A DNA stretch of 43,467 bases from the NCBI GenBank assembly GCA_025351825.1, contig JANXVE010000019.1:1-43467 (forward strand), written 5' to 3'. The position numbers and the translations under genes were made by a program. The notes under the pieces are model-generated. The model had not been told where the DNA came from and did not search any database. It was given only the letters and a program-made list of their open reading frames with translations. The number at the start of each line of letters is the position of its first letter. Position 1 is the first letter of the stretch. Positions 16,687 to 25,570 of the stretch are shown piece after piece. This stretch comes from Chamaesiphon sp. 341R_metabat_111 (GTDB taxonomy: Bacteria > Cyanobacteriota > Cyanobacteriia > Cyanobacteriales > Chamaesiphonaceae).

Positions 16687-17595
16687 ATGTTTCCTAGCTT
16701 CTTACCTGCCAGCGTTCAACAATTAACAGAGCCAAATTCGATCGATCTAGCCAGTCAAATTCAGCGCGTAGATATCATCACGTCATTAGTCTCTCGATCG
16801 ATTGCGACTAGTTATGTATGTCAAGGGACTGGTGGATTACCCATCGTCTTTCTACATGGATTTGATAGTTCACTGTTGGAATTTCGACGAATCATCCCAA
16901 TTATTGCAGCTCAACAGCAGGTTTGGGCGATCGATCTCTTGGGCTTTGGGTTTACCGAAAGATTGGCTGATTGTCCATTTAGCTCTGCGAGTATTTGCAC
17001 TCATCTTCAGGCATTTTGGCAGACGATGATTAATCAACCAATGATTTTAGTTGGGGTGTCGATGGGTGGTGCCGCAGCGATAGAATTTACACTCAAATAT
17101 CCTCAAGCTGTGGATAAATTAGTCCTAATTGATAGTGCTGGATTTAGTCAGCCACCTGCGATGGGTAAATTTCTGATTCAACCATTGGGCAAGTTAGCAA
17201 CCAAGTTTCTGTCTAGTCCAAATGTGCGTCAAGGTGTGAGTGAGAAGGCATATTTCGATCGAGCATTCGCCACCGCAGATGCTCAGTTATGTGCCGCTCT
17301 GCATCTAGAAATGCCCAGATGGAGCCAGACTTTGATTGATTTTACTCGCAGTGGTGGTTATGGATATTTACTCGACAGATTGCCAGAGATTCAGCAAGAA
17401 ACATCGATCGTCTGGGGCAGACAGGATCGGATATTGGGCACCAAACCAGCACAACAATTTCAGCAAGGATTACCACAGTCCCAACTGCACTGGGTTGAAA
17501 AATGTGGACATGTGCCGCACCTAGAACAACCCGAAATTACTGCCCAGTTAATTTTGAACTTTATCAACCGATCGAGTAAGTTGGTACCTGCATGA
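16687..17595 (+). CDS. Alpha/beta hydrolase
   Basis: 302 residues from the ATG at 16687; a GTG at 16669 would add six residues, but FPSFLPASVQQLTEPNSI looks like the normal start of this cyanobacterial family. The fold is clear: oxyanion strand IVFLHGFDSS, the nucleophile elbow GVSMGG (Ser125 counted from the ATG), the acid in IVWGRQDRILG and the His in CGHVPHLEQP. There is no signal peptide, so it is cytoplasmic. The substrate is unknown; relatives include esterases and C-C bond hydrolases. Its last 32 bases overlap the 3' end of the convergent recJ gene. Confidence 0.85.
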   Translation: MFPSFLPASVQQLTEPNSIDLASQIQRVDIITSLVSRSIATSYVCQGTGGLPIVFLHGFDSSLLEFRRIIPIIAAQQQVWAIDLLGFGFTERLADCPFSSASICTHLQAFWQTMINQPMILVGVSMGGAAAIEFTLKYPQAVDKLVLIDSAGFSQPPAMGKFLIQPLGKLATKFLSSPNVRQGVSEKAYFDRAFATADAQLCAALHLEMPRWSQTLIDFTRSGGYGYLLDRLPEIQQETSIVWGRQDRILGTKPAQQFQQGLPQSQLHWVEKCGHVPHLEQPEITAQLILNFINRSSKLVPA

Positions 17596-19912
17596 AATAA
17601 TTGCGCTTAAACCGCTCTTCCTCGATCGCTGCGAAGAATTTTTTGACAGTAGCTAGGTTGTAGATATCTACTTCACGTGAATTATGCTGCTGAACTGCTC
17701 CAATTATCAAGATATTAGTGTCAATATTTAGTGATACTTGAAAACCAATTTCAGTCAGAACATCTAATCCCAATCGCAACGATCGATCTCTAATGTTCAG
17801 CTTAGATATTATTCGCCCCAATTCTACCGCAGTACTCGTAGTTGCTAAATATTTAGCAATCCCAACTAACTGTTCGAGGATTTCTCGATTGGTGGCTAGA
17901 TTTGTCGATCGATAATCGAGAGCCAATTTACGATCTGTTCGCAGAGCTTGGCGGCAAGAAGACTGTAATTCGCCCCAATCACTAGGACATGTTTTCACCC
18001 AGGTAATTGATTCTGGATTAATTAGTTCTGAATCGGCTTCAGCCTTGCGAAAATCTAGAATTTGGAGCGGCTGTTGATAATTACTAGAGTTAGATTGAGT
18101 CTCAACTATCATCGGGCGTACTTCCACCAGTCGCACTTCAAATCTCTTGTCATAAGAATTGAAATCTAATTCAACGATCGCGTCACAATTGACACGGGGA
18201 ATCTCATGGTCATAGTGTCCCCACCACAGCCCTGGAAATCCACTCAAGTCAGTATCATCGACTAGTTCAAACTGCGTCCGAATATACTGAACCGTATTGC
18301 CCTTAAAATCTTTAATATTTCGATTCTGAATATTTTTGAACTGACAATTTCTAATTAATAATTTTGGAACTGGATTGCCCATACCATAAGGCTCAAGCAA
18401 CAGCAAATCTTCAAATAATTCGCGACCACTTCTTTGATGTAGCTCTGCACAAGTAACAACTAGATCCGTCTGAATCGATGGTGCTGGTATGCGATCGAGA
18501 CTCGTCTGCAACTGTTGATTAATTGCCTCTGTAAAGATCGGAATATTCTCAACATTAATGCTCATCCCTGCGGCAAATGGATGCCCACCAAAACTATTGA
18601 GTAAATGAGCTTGGGAATTGACTAATTGATACAGATCTATATTCTGAGTCGAACGGGCCGATCCTCTAGCGATTTGGGTCTTTTCTTTACCCACATCACC
18701 ATCACTATTTGTACTCAACAAAATCGTCGGCTTTCCATGCTCCTGAGCAATTTGACCCGCGACTAAACCTAATACTCCTGGCGACCAATTATGATCTGAT
18801 AGCACAATTACGGAAGTTGTCGATAAATCTAAATCATCTAGTTTTTTCTGAATCTTAATCGTGGTGTTTTTCTGTAATTCCTTGCGGCGAGTATTGGCTA
18901 GTTCTGTCTCAGCCGCTAATTCATTGCAACGAAGATTATCCTTACTAGTTAATAGCTCCACCCCAAAACTAGCATCCCCATGAATCCGACTAATAGCATT
19001 GATTCGCGGTGCAATTCCAAACGAAATATCTGTGGGTCGATCGCCACTGCGTTTACAGAGTTTTAATAATTTATGCACCCCAGGTCGAAAACCATCGATA
19101 CCTACTTGATTCTGGAGCGTGATTCGCCTGATTCCCCTCTGTGCCAGATAGCGACAATCACCTTTTAGCTGAACTAGATCGGCAATTAAACCGATCGCAA
19201 CTAAGTCCAATAAATACTCTACAGGTTGCTGCGGAATATCTGGCAAAGTCGCATACAAAGCCTCAACTAATTTATAAGCAACAGCCACACCTGCTAAATG
19301 AAATAATGGATGACTTTCTTCAAAGTAACGGGGATTAATAATTGCCGATACAGGTGGACGTTTAATTGGCAATGTATGATGATCGGTAACGATGATATCC
19401 ACGCCCAATTTAGCCGCATATTCGATTTCTTGAATATTCGTACTGCCAGTATCGCAAGTAACAATCAAATTGACCCCCTGCTTGGCTAATCTTTTCACCC
19501 CCGCCAGATTCAATCCGTGGGATTCCTTCATCCGATCGGGAATATAATAATTTAGCTGCTCAATGGGCGTAAAAAACTGCCCCAAGCCGTCCCAAAGCAC
19601 ACTAGTCGCTGTCACCCCATCCGCATCAAAATCGCCCCAAATAGCCACCTTTTCACGGTAAATGTAGGCTTTTTTCAATCGCTCCACCGCTGCTGTCATC
19701 TCTGCCCCAAACGCAAATGCACTAGTCGGCTGATACTTGTCGCAATCTAAATATCCAGGAATTCGATCGATCTCCCGCATTCCCCGCTGCCACAATAATT
19801 GCGCGGTATATTTACCATTAACATTCGGCTTACAGGCGCGAATCGCTGCGACAAATTCAGCAGGTATTTCTAATTGCGGTGGTAGTTGCCAATCGGTGAT
19901 TGAGTTTGCCAT
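17564..19912 (-). CDS. recJ: Single-stranded-DNA-specific exonuclease RecJ
   Basis: 782 residues. A 5'-3' single-strand DNA exonuclease of recombination and mismatch repair. DHH-family motifs are complete: DFDADG with Asp94, Asp96 and Asp98, then CDTGS with Asp154, the TDHH motif with Asp177-His178-His179, and the DHHA1 part with SDHNWSPGVLGLVAGQI and GGHPFAAGMSI. The protein is about 200 residues longer than E. coli RecJ; the extra C-terminal part carries no motif I recognise. It is convergent with, and overlaps by 32 bases, the hydrolase gene. Confidence 0.93.
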   Translation of the reverse strand: MANSITDWQLPPQLEIPAEFVAAIRACKPNVNGKYTAQLLWQRGMREIDRIPGYLDCDKYQPTSAFAFGAEMTAAVERLKKAYIYREKVAIWGDFDADGVTATSVLWDGLGQFFTPIEQLNYYIPDRMKESHGLNLAGVKRLAKQGVNLIVTCDTGSTNIQEIEYAAKLGVDIIVTDHHTLPIKRPPVSAIINPRYFEESHPLFHLAGVAVAYKLVEALYATLPDIPQQPVEYLLDLVAIGLIADLVQLKGDCRYLAQRGIRRITLQNQVGIDGFRPGVHKLLKLCKRSGDRPTDISFGIAPRINAISRIHGDASFGVELLTSKDNLRCNELAAETELANTRRKELQKNTTIKIQKKLDDLDLSTTSVIVLSDHNWSPGVLGLVAGQIAQEHGKPTILLSTNSDGDVGKEKTQIARGSARSTQNIDLYQLVNSQAHLLNSFGGHPFAAGMSINVENIPIFTEAINQQLQTSLDRIPAPSIQTDLVVTCAELHQRSGRELFEDLLLLEPYGMGNPVPKLLIRNCQFKNIQNRNIKDFKGNTVQYIRTQFELVDDTDLSGFPGLWWGHYDHEIPRVNCDAIVELDFNSYDKRFEVRLVEVRPMIVETQSNSSNYQQPLQILDFRKAEADSELINPESITWVKTCPSDWGELQSSCRQALRTDRKLALDYRSTNLATNREILEQLVGIAKYLATTSTAVELGRIISKLNIRDRSLRLGLDVLTEIGFQVSLNIDTNILIIGAVQQHNSREVDIYNLATVKKFFAAIEEERFKRNYFMQVPTYSIG

Positions 19913-19999
19913 TTGGTTCGCGATGTTTGGCGAGAAGATGAGCTAAGATCGTGATAGCTAAATAATGTTATTTTCCGTACTGAACAAAGGAAGACAAAA

Positions 20000-20614
20000 A
20001 TGGTGCTAGTAGAGTCCAAAACGATTAGCTTTGATGATTTTATCACCTGGTTGCCAGAAGAATCGTCATGTCGCTACGAACTTAGAGATGGAGAAATTCT
20101 AGAGATGCCAAAACCGCGAGGCAAACATTCTGAAATAGCTGGATTGATTTCAGGAAAGCTGTTTCTAGAAATTACCCGATTAGGTCTGTCATATTTAACG
20201 CCAAGAGAATCAATCGTTAAGTCTCTTGATGGTACATCTGGTTATGAGCCAGATGTTATTGTCTTAGATAAAGCAGCACTAGCTCAAGATCTCCACTGGG
20301 AAGCTGAATCGATTATTACTCAAGGTAGTTCAGTCAAACTTGCGGTGGAAGTAGTTTCGACTAATTGGCAAGATGATTATGCCGTTAAACAGATTGCTTA
20401 TCAAGCATTGGGTATTCAGGAATATTGGATCGTCGATCATTTAGGCTTGGGCGGTAGGACCTTTATCGGGCACCCAAAACAGCCAACTATTTCAATTTAT
20501 TATTTGATTGATGGTGAATACGATTTACATCAATTTCGAGGTGCTGAGTTGATTCATTCGCCAACATTCCCAGAACTAGAACTATCGATCGATCTATTAT
20601 CATTAATTAGCTAA
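20000..20614 (+). CDS. Uma2 family (DUF820) PD-(D/E)XK nuclease-like protein
   Basis: 204 residues. Uma2 hallmarks: CRYELRDGEILEMPKPRGKH, GYEPDVIVLD with the active-site type Asp, LAVEVVSTNW with the Glu, and IQEYWIVD. An AAGGAAGA purine-rich stretch lies ten or so bases before the ATG. It is divergent from recJ and monocistronic. Its sequence differs clearly from the Uma2 proteins at 7800 and 35491, so the three are members of a large family rather than recent duplicates. Confidence 0.88.
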   Translation: MVLVESKTISFDDFITWLPEESSCRYELRDGEILEMPKPRGKHSEIAGLISGKLFLEITRLGLSYLTPRESIVKSLDGTSGYEPDVIVLDKAALAQDLHWEAESIITQGSSVKLAVEVVSTNWQDDYAVKQIAYQALGIQEYWIVDHLGLGGRTFIGHPKQPTISIYYLIDGEYDLHQFRGAELIHSPTFPELELSIDLLSLIS

Positions 20615-20729
20615 GTAAAAATATTACTGAACTGAACTCTTCGTATCGTAGATGATGGGCGACTTTCATACCATATGTTAATTCATTAGGCAATTTTGGG
20701 CATACTAGGTACGAAGTATAGCTTGAGTA

Positions 20730-21050
20730 GTGAGAAATAGAGTGACAGTTAAGAAAGAAGAATCTTTTTCTAAAATTGCGATCGGTATTTTTATATTCAC
20801 AGGCACGGTGGGATTAATCATCATCACCCAGGGCGGAAGTGCTTTTGCCACAGGACAAGTTTTTGGTGGAGTGATAATGGGCTTATTAATGGGTTGCATT
20901 CCTTATTATCAGGCCAAAAAAATTAGTAAATTTAATTTAGGTCAAATTTCGCTCGCGAGTTGTACTTTAGCAGGATTGCTCCTTGGTGTCATTCTTGCAT
21001 TACCAACAGCACTAATTTTCACTATTTACATCAAATCAGACAATAGTTAA
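20730..21050 (+). CDS. Small hypothetical membrane protein, about 106 aa
   Basis: I do not recognise the family. Three hydrophobic segments are predicted: IAIGIFIFTGTVGLIIITQG, FGGVIMGLLMGCIPYY and ASCTLAGLLLGVILALPTAL, with a lysine-rich N-terminus. The start is uncertain: the frame opens with GTG at 20730 and a second GTG lies at 20742; no good ribosome site distinguishes them. It is convergent with petD, and the hairpin at 21094-21129 lies between them. Confidence 0.6.
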   Translation: MRNRVTVKKEESFSKIAIGIFIFTGTVGLIIITQGGSAFATGQVFGGVIMGLLMGCIPYYQAKKISKFNLGQISLASCTLAGLLLGVILALPTALIFTIYIKSDNS

Positions 21051-21093
21051 AAATTAATCGAACGGTAACTGTTGCCACGATCTAATCTAACTA

Positions 21094-21129
21094 AAAAAGC
21101 CTATCCAGTGTCAACTAGATAGGCTTTTT
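21094..21129. terminator. Bidirectional terminator between petD and the small membrane protein gene
   Basis: A perfect 12-bp stem, AAAAAGCCTATC at 21094-21105 with GATAGGCTTTTT at 21118-21129, and a 12-base loop. T-runs on both strands make it a good Rho-independent terminator for both convergent genes. Confidence 0.9.
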
Positions 21130-21149
21130 CACAAATAACTTAAATCAGT

Positions 21150-21632
21150 CTAGAACAGACCTAAAGTTAAAGAAGTCGCGATCGGTAAAGTAGCACCGAT
21201 ACCCAGGTAGACTGTGAAGACAGTTCCGAATAGGAATACTGCCATTGCTACTGGACGACGGAAGGGATTTTGGAACTTGTTGACGCTCTCTAAGAAAGGA
21301 ACAACTAGTAGACCTAATGGTACGCCAGCCATGCAAGCGATTCCTAACAGTTTGTTAGGCAACACTCGTAAGAGTTGGAATACAGGCCACAGGTACCACT
21401 CAGGTAGGATTTCCAGAGGAGTAGCAAATGGGTTGGCAGGTTCGCCAACTAGAGCTGGATCCAGAATAGCTAACGCTGTACAGCAACCGATCGTACCAAA
21501 GATAACGACAGGAAAGACGTAGAGTAGATCGTTAGGCCAAGCTGGTTCGCCATAGTAATTATGACCCATACCTTGAGCTAATTTCTCTCTCAAGTAAGGA
21601 TCGGATAGATCCGGTTTTTTGATTGCTGACAT
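21150..21632 (-). CDS. petD: Cytochrome b6f complex subunit IV
   Basis: 160 residues, the exact family length. Subunit IV completes the quinol-oxidation site of the thylakoid cytochrome b6f complex. It begins [20 protein letters not shown] and has [20 protein letters not shown], which carries the PEWY motif of the Qo site, plus three membrane helices (residues about 38-58, 94-115 and 127-148). It lies downstream of petB on the same strand, 136 bases apart, as the classic petBD operon. Confidence 0.98.
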   Translation of the reverse strand: MSAIKKPDLSDPYLREKLAQGMGHNYYGEPAWPNDLLYVFPVVIFGTIGCCTALAILDPALVGEPANPFATPLEILPEWYLWPVFQLLRVLPNKLLGIACMAGVPLGLLVVPFLESVNKFQNPFRRPVAMAVFLFGTVFTVYLGIGATLPIATSLTLGLF

Positions 21633-21768
21633 GATAAGTACAGTTGTTTAGTGAATAGTTATCAATTATTCTGTTAACAGTAATGGGTTGTCAGTTAACA
21701 GTCATCAGTTAAATGTTCAACGTAGTCAAACCCAACTGTACAATTGTTAACTTTCAACTTTCAACTGC

Positions 21769-22437
21769 TTACAAAGGACCAGAGATTCCTTGTTTGCGAA
21801 TCATGATGAAGTGAAGCAACATGAATACGGCAATCAACCAAGGCAATACAAAGGTGTGAAGACTGTAGTAACGGGTCAAAGTTGCTTGACCGACGCTAGA
21901 ACCACCACGGAGGAGGTCAGCCATTGCTACGCCAACGACAGGAATCGCTTCTGGTACACCAGATACGATTTTAACTGCCCAGTAACCGATTTGGTCCCAA
22001 GGTAGGGAGTAACCAGTTACACCAAAGCTTACAGTCAGAACCGCTAGAATTACTCCAGTGATCCAGGTTAGTTCGCGAGGGTTTTTGAATCCACCAGTGA
22101 GATACACGCGGAAGGTGTGGAGGATCATCATCAAGACCATCATACTGGCACTCCAGCGATGGATCGATCGAATCAACCAACCAAAGTTTACTTCCGTCAT
22201 GATCTTCTCAACCGACGTGAACGCATCAGCGACAGTCGGGGAGTAGTAGAATGTCATCGCAAAGCCAGTGGCAAATTGAATCACAAAGCAGACGAGTGTG
22301 ATTCCACCAAGGCAGTAGAAGATATTAACGTGAGGCGGAACGTACTTACTAGCAATATCGTCAGAGATTGCTTGGATTTCTAACCGTTCGTCAAACCATT
22401 TGAAGGTTTTGCTATTTGTGACTTGCTTGGTAAACAT
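21769..22437 (-). CDS. petB: Cytochrome b6
   Basis: 222 residues with four membrane helices. It carries the two b hemes and, in oxygenic phototrophs, the covalent heme c. Seen: the N-terminal [12 protein letters not shown], the ligand histidines in [18 protein letters not shown] and the later [15 protein letters not shown] and [16 protein letters not shown], and Cys42 (YCLGG) for the heme c thioether. First gene of petBD. It is divergent from ctpA, an arrangement that I recall from other cyanobacteria. Confidence 0.98.
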   Translation of the reverse strand: MFTKQVTNSKTFKWFDERLEIQAISDDIASKYVPPHVNIFYCLGGITLVCFVIQFATGFAMTFYYSPTVADAFTSVEKIMTEVNFGWLIRSIHRWSASMMVLMMILHTFRVYLTGGFKNPRELTWITGVILAVLTVSFGVTGYSLPWDQIGYWAVKIVSGVPEAIPVVGVAMADLLRGGSSVGQATLTRYYSLHTFVLPWLIAVFMLLHFIMIRKQGISGPL

Positions 22438-22475
22438 TGACGGGTGCCGTGCTTCTCTCTAATGTCGTATTGTAA

Positions 22476-22481
22476 ATTATA
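22476..22481 (-). promoter_or_regulatory. Likely -10 element of the petBD promoter
   Basis: On the minus strand a perfect TATAAT lies 39-44 bases before the petB start, predicting a short leader of about 30 bases. No good -35 box is seen 17 bases upstream, so an activator or another element may be needed. Confidence 0.4.
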
Positions 22482-22670
22482 ACGTCAGCAGGGTTTTAAT
22501 CCGGTGACTAAAGATAATGGCTTAGGTTAAAACGTCCGATTTTGCCGAACAACAGTGCCAAAGGCAGAGCCACTCTTAACAAATATTCCCAAAATTAGTT
22601 AATTTAGTAATACTCGACTGACAATTTCTCATTTATACCTATACAAAATTTAACACACCTCGAATGGAGA

Positions 22671-23891
22671 ATGGTACCGATCGTGAAAGCTAGTTTTTGG
22701 TTTAGTTGGATTTTGAGTCTGCAAGTGGCTCTATTTTGCTGGGGTACCCCTGCGGCACATGCGTTTACGTCGGAGCAACAATTGGTGCTGCAAGCTTGGC
22801 GGACGGTAAATCAGGCTTATTATGACAATAGTTTCAACCATCAAAATTGGTGGTTGACCAGAGACAGCACGATGAAACAGCAGTTTCCGACGGAGGAAGC
22901 GGCTTATCAGGCGATTACCAAGATGATTGCGACTTTGGATGAGCCGTTTACTAGATTGCTCCGTCCCGAACAGTATCGAAGTCTCAAGGTAAATACCGCC
23001 GGAGAATTGTCAGGAGTGGGCTTGCAAATCGGCGTGAAGGCTGGTAGCAAATCGATCGAGGTAATTGCCCCGATTGCCGGATCTCCAGCGGCTCAGGCGG
23101 GGATCTTGCCCCATGACATCATCGTTGAAATCGATGCCATGCCGACATCAGAGTTGACACTCGATACTGCGGCGGTGCGGATGCGGGGTGAAACTGGTAC
23201 GAATGTGAGTTTGATCGTTCAAACAGCCGAGCAGCCGTCACGGGAAGTAATTTTGATCCGGCGTAAAATCGAACTCAATCCCGTCACCGCCGAACTCCAC
23301 ACTGAAAACGGTCAAAAAATTGGCTATCTCCGCCTATCCCAATTCAGTGCCAAAGCGGCTGAAGAGCTGGGTGAGAATATTACTGAGTTCAAAAAACAGG
23401 GCGTAGTTGGATATGTGCTAGATCTCCGCAATAATCCAGGCGGATTGGTGCAGGCTGGGGTGGAAATCGCCCGTCAATGGTTGAACGAGGGAACGATCGT
23501 CTATACTGTCGATCGACGTGGTGAGATCGATGCGATCGAGTCTACAGGTACAGCACTGACTGATGCACCGTTAGTGGTACTAGTCAATGAAGGTACAGCC
23601 AGTGCTAGCGAAATTCTCGCAGGAGCCTTGCAAGATAACGGACGTGCCAAGCTGATTGGAGCCAAAACATTTGGTAAGGGTTTAATTCAATCTCTATTCG
23701 ATTTGCCCAATGGTAGCGGTTTAGCCGTTACAGTTGCTAAATATGAGACTCCCAACCACCATGATATTCACAAATTGGGGATCACACCCGATCGAGTCGT
23801 CCCCACTCCAGAAATTGCTTTAGAGTTTGCCGCGACAGCGCAGGATACTCAGTATCTGGCAGCAGTGAAGGAGTTGGGAGTTGGAAGTTAG
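22671..23891 (+). CDS. ctpA: Carboxyl-terminal processing protease CtpA
   Basis: 406 residues. A lumenal S41 serine protease that trims the C-terminal extension of the photosystem II D1 protein, needed to assemble the oxygen-evolving cluster. An export signal ends near AHA (residues 29-31). A PDZ domain spans about residues 105-185 (ELSGVGLQIGV, AAQAGILPHD). The catalytic dyad is Ser311 in GTASASE and Lys336 in GAKTFGKG, 25 residues apart as in the plant enzyme. Start: ATG at 22671 has GGAG almost touching it, so the GTG at 22683 is an alternative. Position beside petB supports CtpA over its paralogues CtpB and CtpC. Confidence 0.92.
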   Translation: MVPIVKASFWFSWILSLQVALFCWGTPAAHAFTSEQQLVLQAWRTVNQAYYDNSFNHQNWWLTRDSTMKQQFPTEEAAYQAITKMIATLDEPFTRLLRPEQYRSLKVNTAGELSGVGLQIGVKAGSKSIEVIAPIAGSPAAQAGILPHDIIVEIDAMPTSELTLDTAAVRMRGETGTNVSLIVQTAEQPSREVILIRRKIELNPVTAELHTENGQKIGYLRLSQFSAKAAEELGENITEFKKQGVVGYVLDLRNNPGGLVQAGVEIARQWLNEGTIVYTVDRRGEIDAIESTGTALTDAPLVVLVNEGTASASEILAGALQDNGRAKLIGAKTFGKGLIQSLFDLPNGSGLAVTVAKYETPNHHDIHKLGITPDRVVPTPEIALEFAATAQDTQYLAAVKELGVGS

Positions 23892-23984
23892 ACTTTTAGG
23901 CTTTAGTCTATGTGTGAGTGGGCTATTGCCACCATTCAGATTTCATGCACTCTAAAAAATACCAAATCACAAATAGATAATCTC

Positions 23985-24185
23985 ATGATGGACGCACAAA
24001 ACTTACGAGAACGCATCGCTCAAGTAGAAGCTAAACGACTATTGCTGTTGAAATATCAGACAGATCCTAGTCTCAGTACGTTATCGCTAGATATCGATCA
24101 AGCTCTAGTCGAAATGGACGATTTGATGACCGAGTTTAAGCAAACTTTTCCCCAGGGGATTGTCGAGCCACCAACCGTAGCCTAG
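23985..24185 (+). CDS. Small hypothetical protein, 66 aa
   Basis: From the ATG pair at 23985 the product reads as two amphipathic helices (NLRERIAQVEAKRLLLLKYQ and IDQALVEMDDLMTEFKQTF) joined by a short turn, like a helical hairpin. An upstream extension in the same frame to 23910 is possible but has no protein-like character. The gene follows ctpA by about 95 bases. The family is not recognised. A hairpin with GGGTACT/AGTACCC arms at 24209-24235 may end its transcript. Confidence 0.55.
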   Translation: MMDAQNLRERIAQVEAKRLLLLKYQTDPSLSTLSLDIDQALVEMDDLMTEFKQTFPQGIVEPPTVA

Positions 24186-24740
24186 CCGCTGAAATAATAA
24201 GAGATGATGGGTACTAGTCTCGATTGTGAGTACCCTTGACTTGGATCGGCACATTTGTGTACCGATGTAAAACTTGACTGGACATCTCCACAAATTTTGT
24301 TGTACTATTAAGGGCAATTGGCATTTTTATCACAGCAAAGTAAATTGCTAATTACCCGTAACCGATCGCAACTATCTAGAGGATATCAAGACTCTAGCTC
24401 AAGCGAAGAGATTCTTTCCTACCACCATCCATAACTTCGCTACTATTCGTGTTTAATCTTTCTACCAACTCAGTTATCCCAACCTATTTGACTGCTCAAA
24501 ATTGTAGTGAGAGAGATTTGTGGCAACCAGAGCAAAATTGTGGTGAGGGATCGAACGTGAAGATTGCGGCTACCCAGTCAAGATATCTACAACCATTTGA
24601 CTACTGCGGGAAAACAACTGCCATAGCACCAGTATTGATGTTACTCAGTTGAAATAACAAGAAAACAATTTACATCTTCTTGTGACCCCCGCTTGTCTAA
24701 CGATAGACAACGGGGGTTGTTTGCTAGGAAGCTCAAAATT
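24186..24740. other. Non-coding interval ending in a terminator-like hairpin; possible leader or small RNA
   Basis: No convincing gene was found; the 67-codon frame at 24449-24652 has no family features. The interval holds a GGGTACT/AGTACCC hairpin at its left end, a CTAGAG...CTCTAG stem near 24376-24397, and a strong GC-rich hairpin at 24685-24717 followed by TTGTTT. A terminator directly before the HNH gene, with no gene ahead of it for 500 bases, suggests a non-coding transcript or an attenuated leader. Confidence 0.4.
24685..24721 (+). terminator. GC-rich hairpin followed by T-rich tract, just upstream of the HNH gene
   Basis: ACCCCCG(C)TTGTCTA pairs with TAGACAACGGGGGT around an ACGA loop, with a single bulged C. 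TTGTTT follows. It ends about 20 bases before the HNH start codon, so read-through would be needed for transcription from an upstream promoter. Confidence 0.65.
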
Positions 24741-25307
24741 ATGAAACAAGCCACAATTGGAATCTCAGACAGCAAGGCACTCGATCCCACACAGATCGCT
24801 TCATCGGTACTGAATAATTCTGTCGTTGTATTTTCGACCAATTATTTACCAATGGCACGGATTAATATCCGTCGTGCTGTCGCGCTCTTAATTAGCGGTA
24901 GAGCTGAGGCACTAGATTTGCAGGATACTAAACTTGTCTGGGTATTGAGATCGCCTTCAGTTGCGATCGAAGTTCCGCACCATATTCGGCTAAAAATTAC
25001 CACTTCCGAACGGTTGTGGAAATTGCCGAGTGTCAGTCGCCGCGAGCTACTTAGGCGGGATGGACATCGTTGTCAGTATTGTGGCAGTACGAAACATTTG
25101 ACGATCGATCACGTCATTCCTCGTTCCAAGGGTGGTACCCATACTTGGGACAATGTGGCGATTGCCTGTGAAACCTGCAATCACAAGAAGGGTGACAAAT
25201 ATCTAAGTGAAACAGGAATGGTGCTGAAAACTAAGCCTAAAGCTCCCATGCATCCGACGGTAGCTTTTGCAGAGCAGTTTTGGCAGAGTCGTGGCGATCG
25301 AGAATGA
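24741..25307 (+). CDS. HNH endonuclease
   Basis: 188 residues from the ATG at 24741, which has AGGA about ten bases upstream; the frame extends 16 codons further left into the hairpin, which is unlikely to be coding. The N-terminal half (SVVVFSTNYLPMARINIRRA, VALLISGRAEAL) is the domain that precedes HNH in this widespread cyanobacterial and actinobacterial group. The HNH finger is complete: CQYCGS, LTIDHVIPRSKGGTHTWDN and CETCNHKKGD, giving a CxxC...CxxC zinc site and the catalytic His. The stop codon lies within the left arm of a MITE-like element. Confidence 0.88.
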   Translation: MKQATIGISDSKALDPTQIASSVLNNSVVVFSTNYLPMARINIRRAVALLISGRAEALDLQDTKLVWVLRSPSVAIEVPHHIRLKITTSERLWKLPSVSRRELLRRDGHRCQYCGSTKHLTIDHVIPRSKGGTHTWDNVAIACETCNHKKGDKYLSETGMVLKTKPKAPMHPTVAFAEQFWQSRGDRE

Positions 25308-25530
25308 TTTGCGTAGATCTCTACCCCACCTCAGTCCTCCCCTTAGAAAGGGGAGGAGGTAAGAGTTTCACTTTTCAAGAGGAAATTTGTCATATATCGA
25401 GTTGAAGATAGTCAACAATAACTTAGTTCCTCCCCGCTTGGTGCGCTAGCACTGTCGGGGAACCCGAACAGTACGCGCATCCGCTTTCTAAGGGGAGGTT
25501 AGGTGGGATAGAGGTCTACGCATCAATTCC
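25302..25530. repeat. MITE-like element with about 48-bp imperfect terminal inverted repeats
   Basis: The left end (GCGTAGATCTCTACCCCACC, then CTCCCCTTAGAAAG) is matched in inverted form by the right end (CTTTCTAAGGGGAGG, then TAGAGGTCTACGC). The inner about 130 bases have no coding frame. The element starts on the HNH stop codon and ends about 40 bases before comF, so it may provide or block transcription between them. Confidence 0.7.
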
Positions 25531-25570
25531 AATAGACTCATGTATACATTATTGGCGAGTAATCACTGAA

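Noticed and set aside
24236-24308. TTGACT boxes as promoters of a small RNA
   Set aside because: No acceptable -10 box lies 16-18 bases downstream of either; the nearest TACTAT is 23 bases away.
24449-24652. A 67-codon open frame between ctpA and the HNH gene
   Set aside because: It has no ribosome site, no domain-like pattern and lies in an interval better explained as non-coding; listed only as part of that interval.
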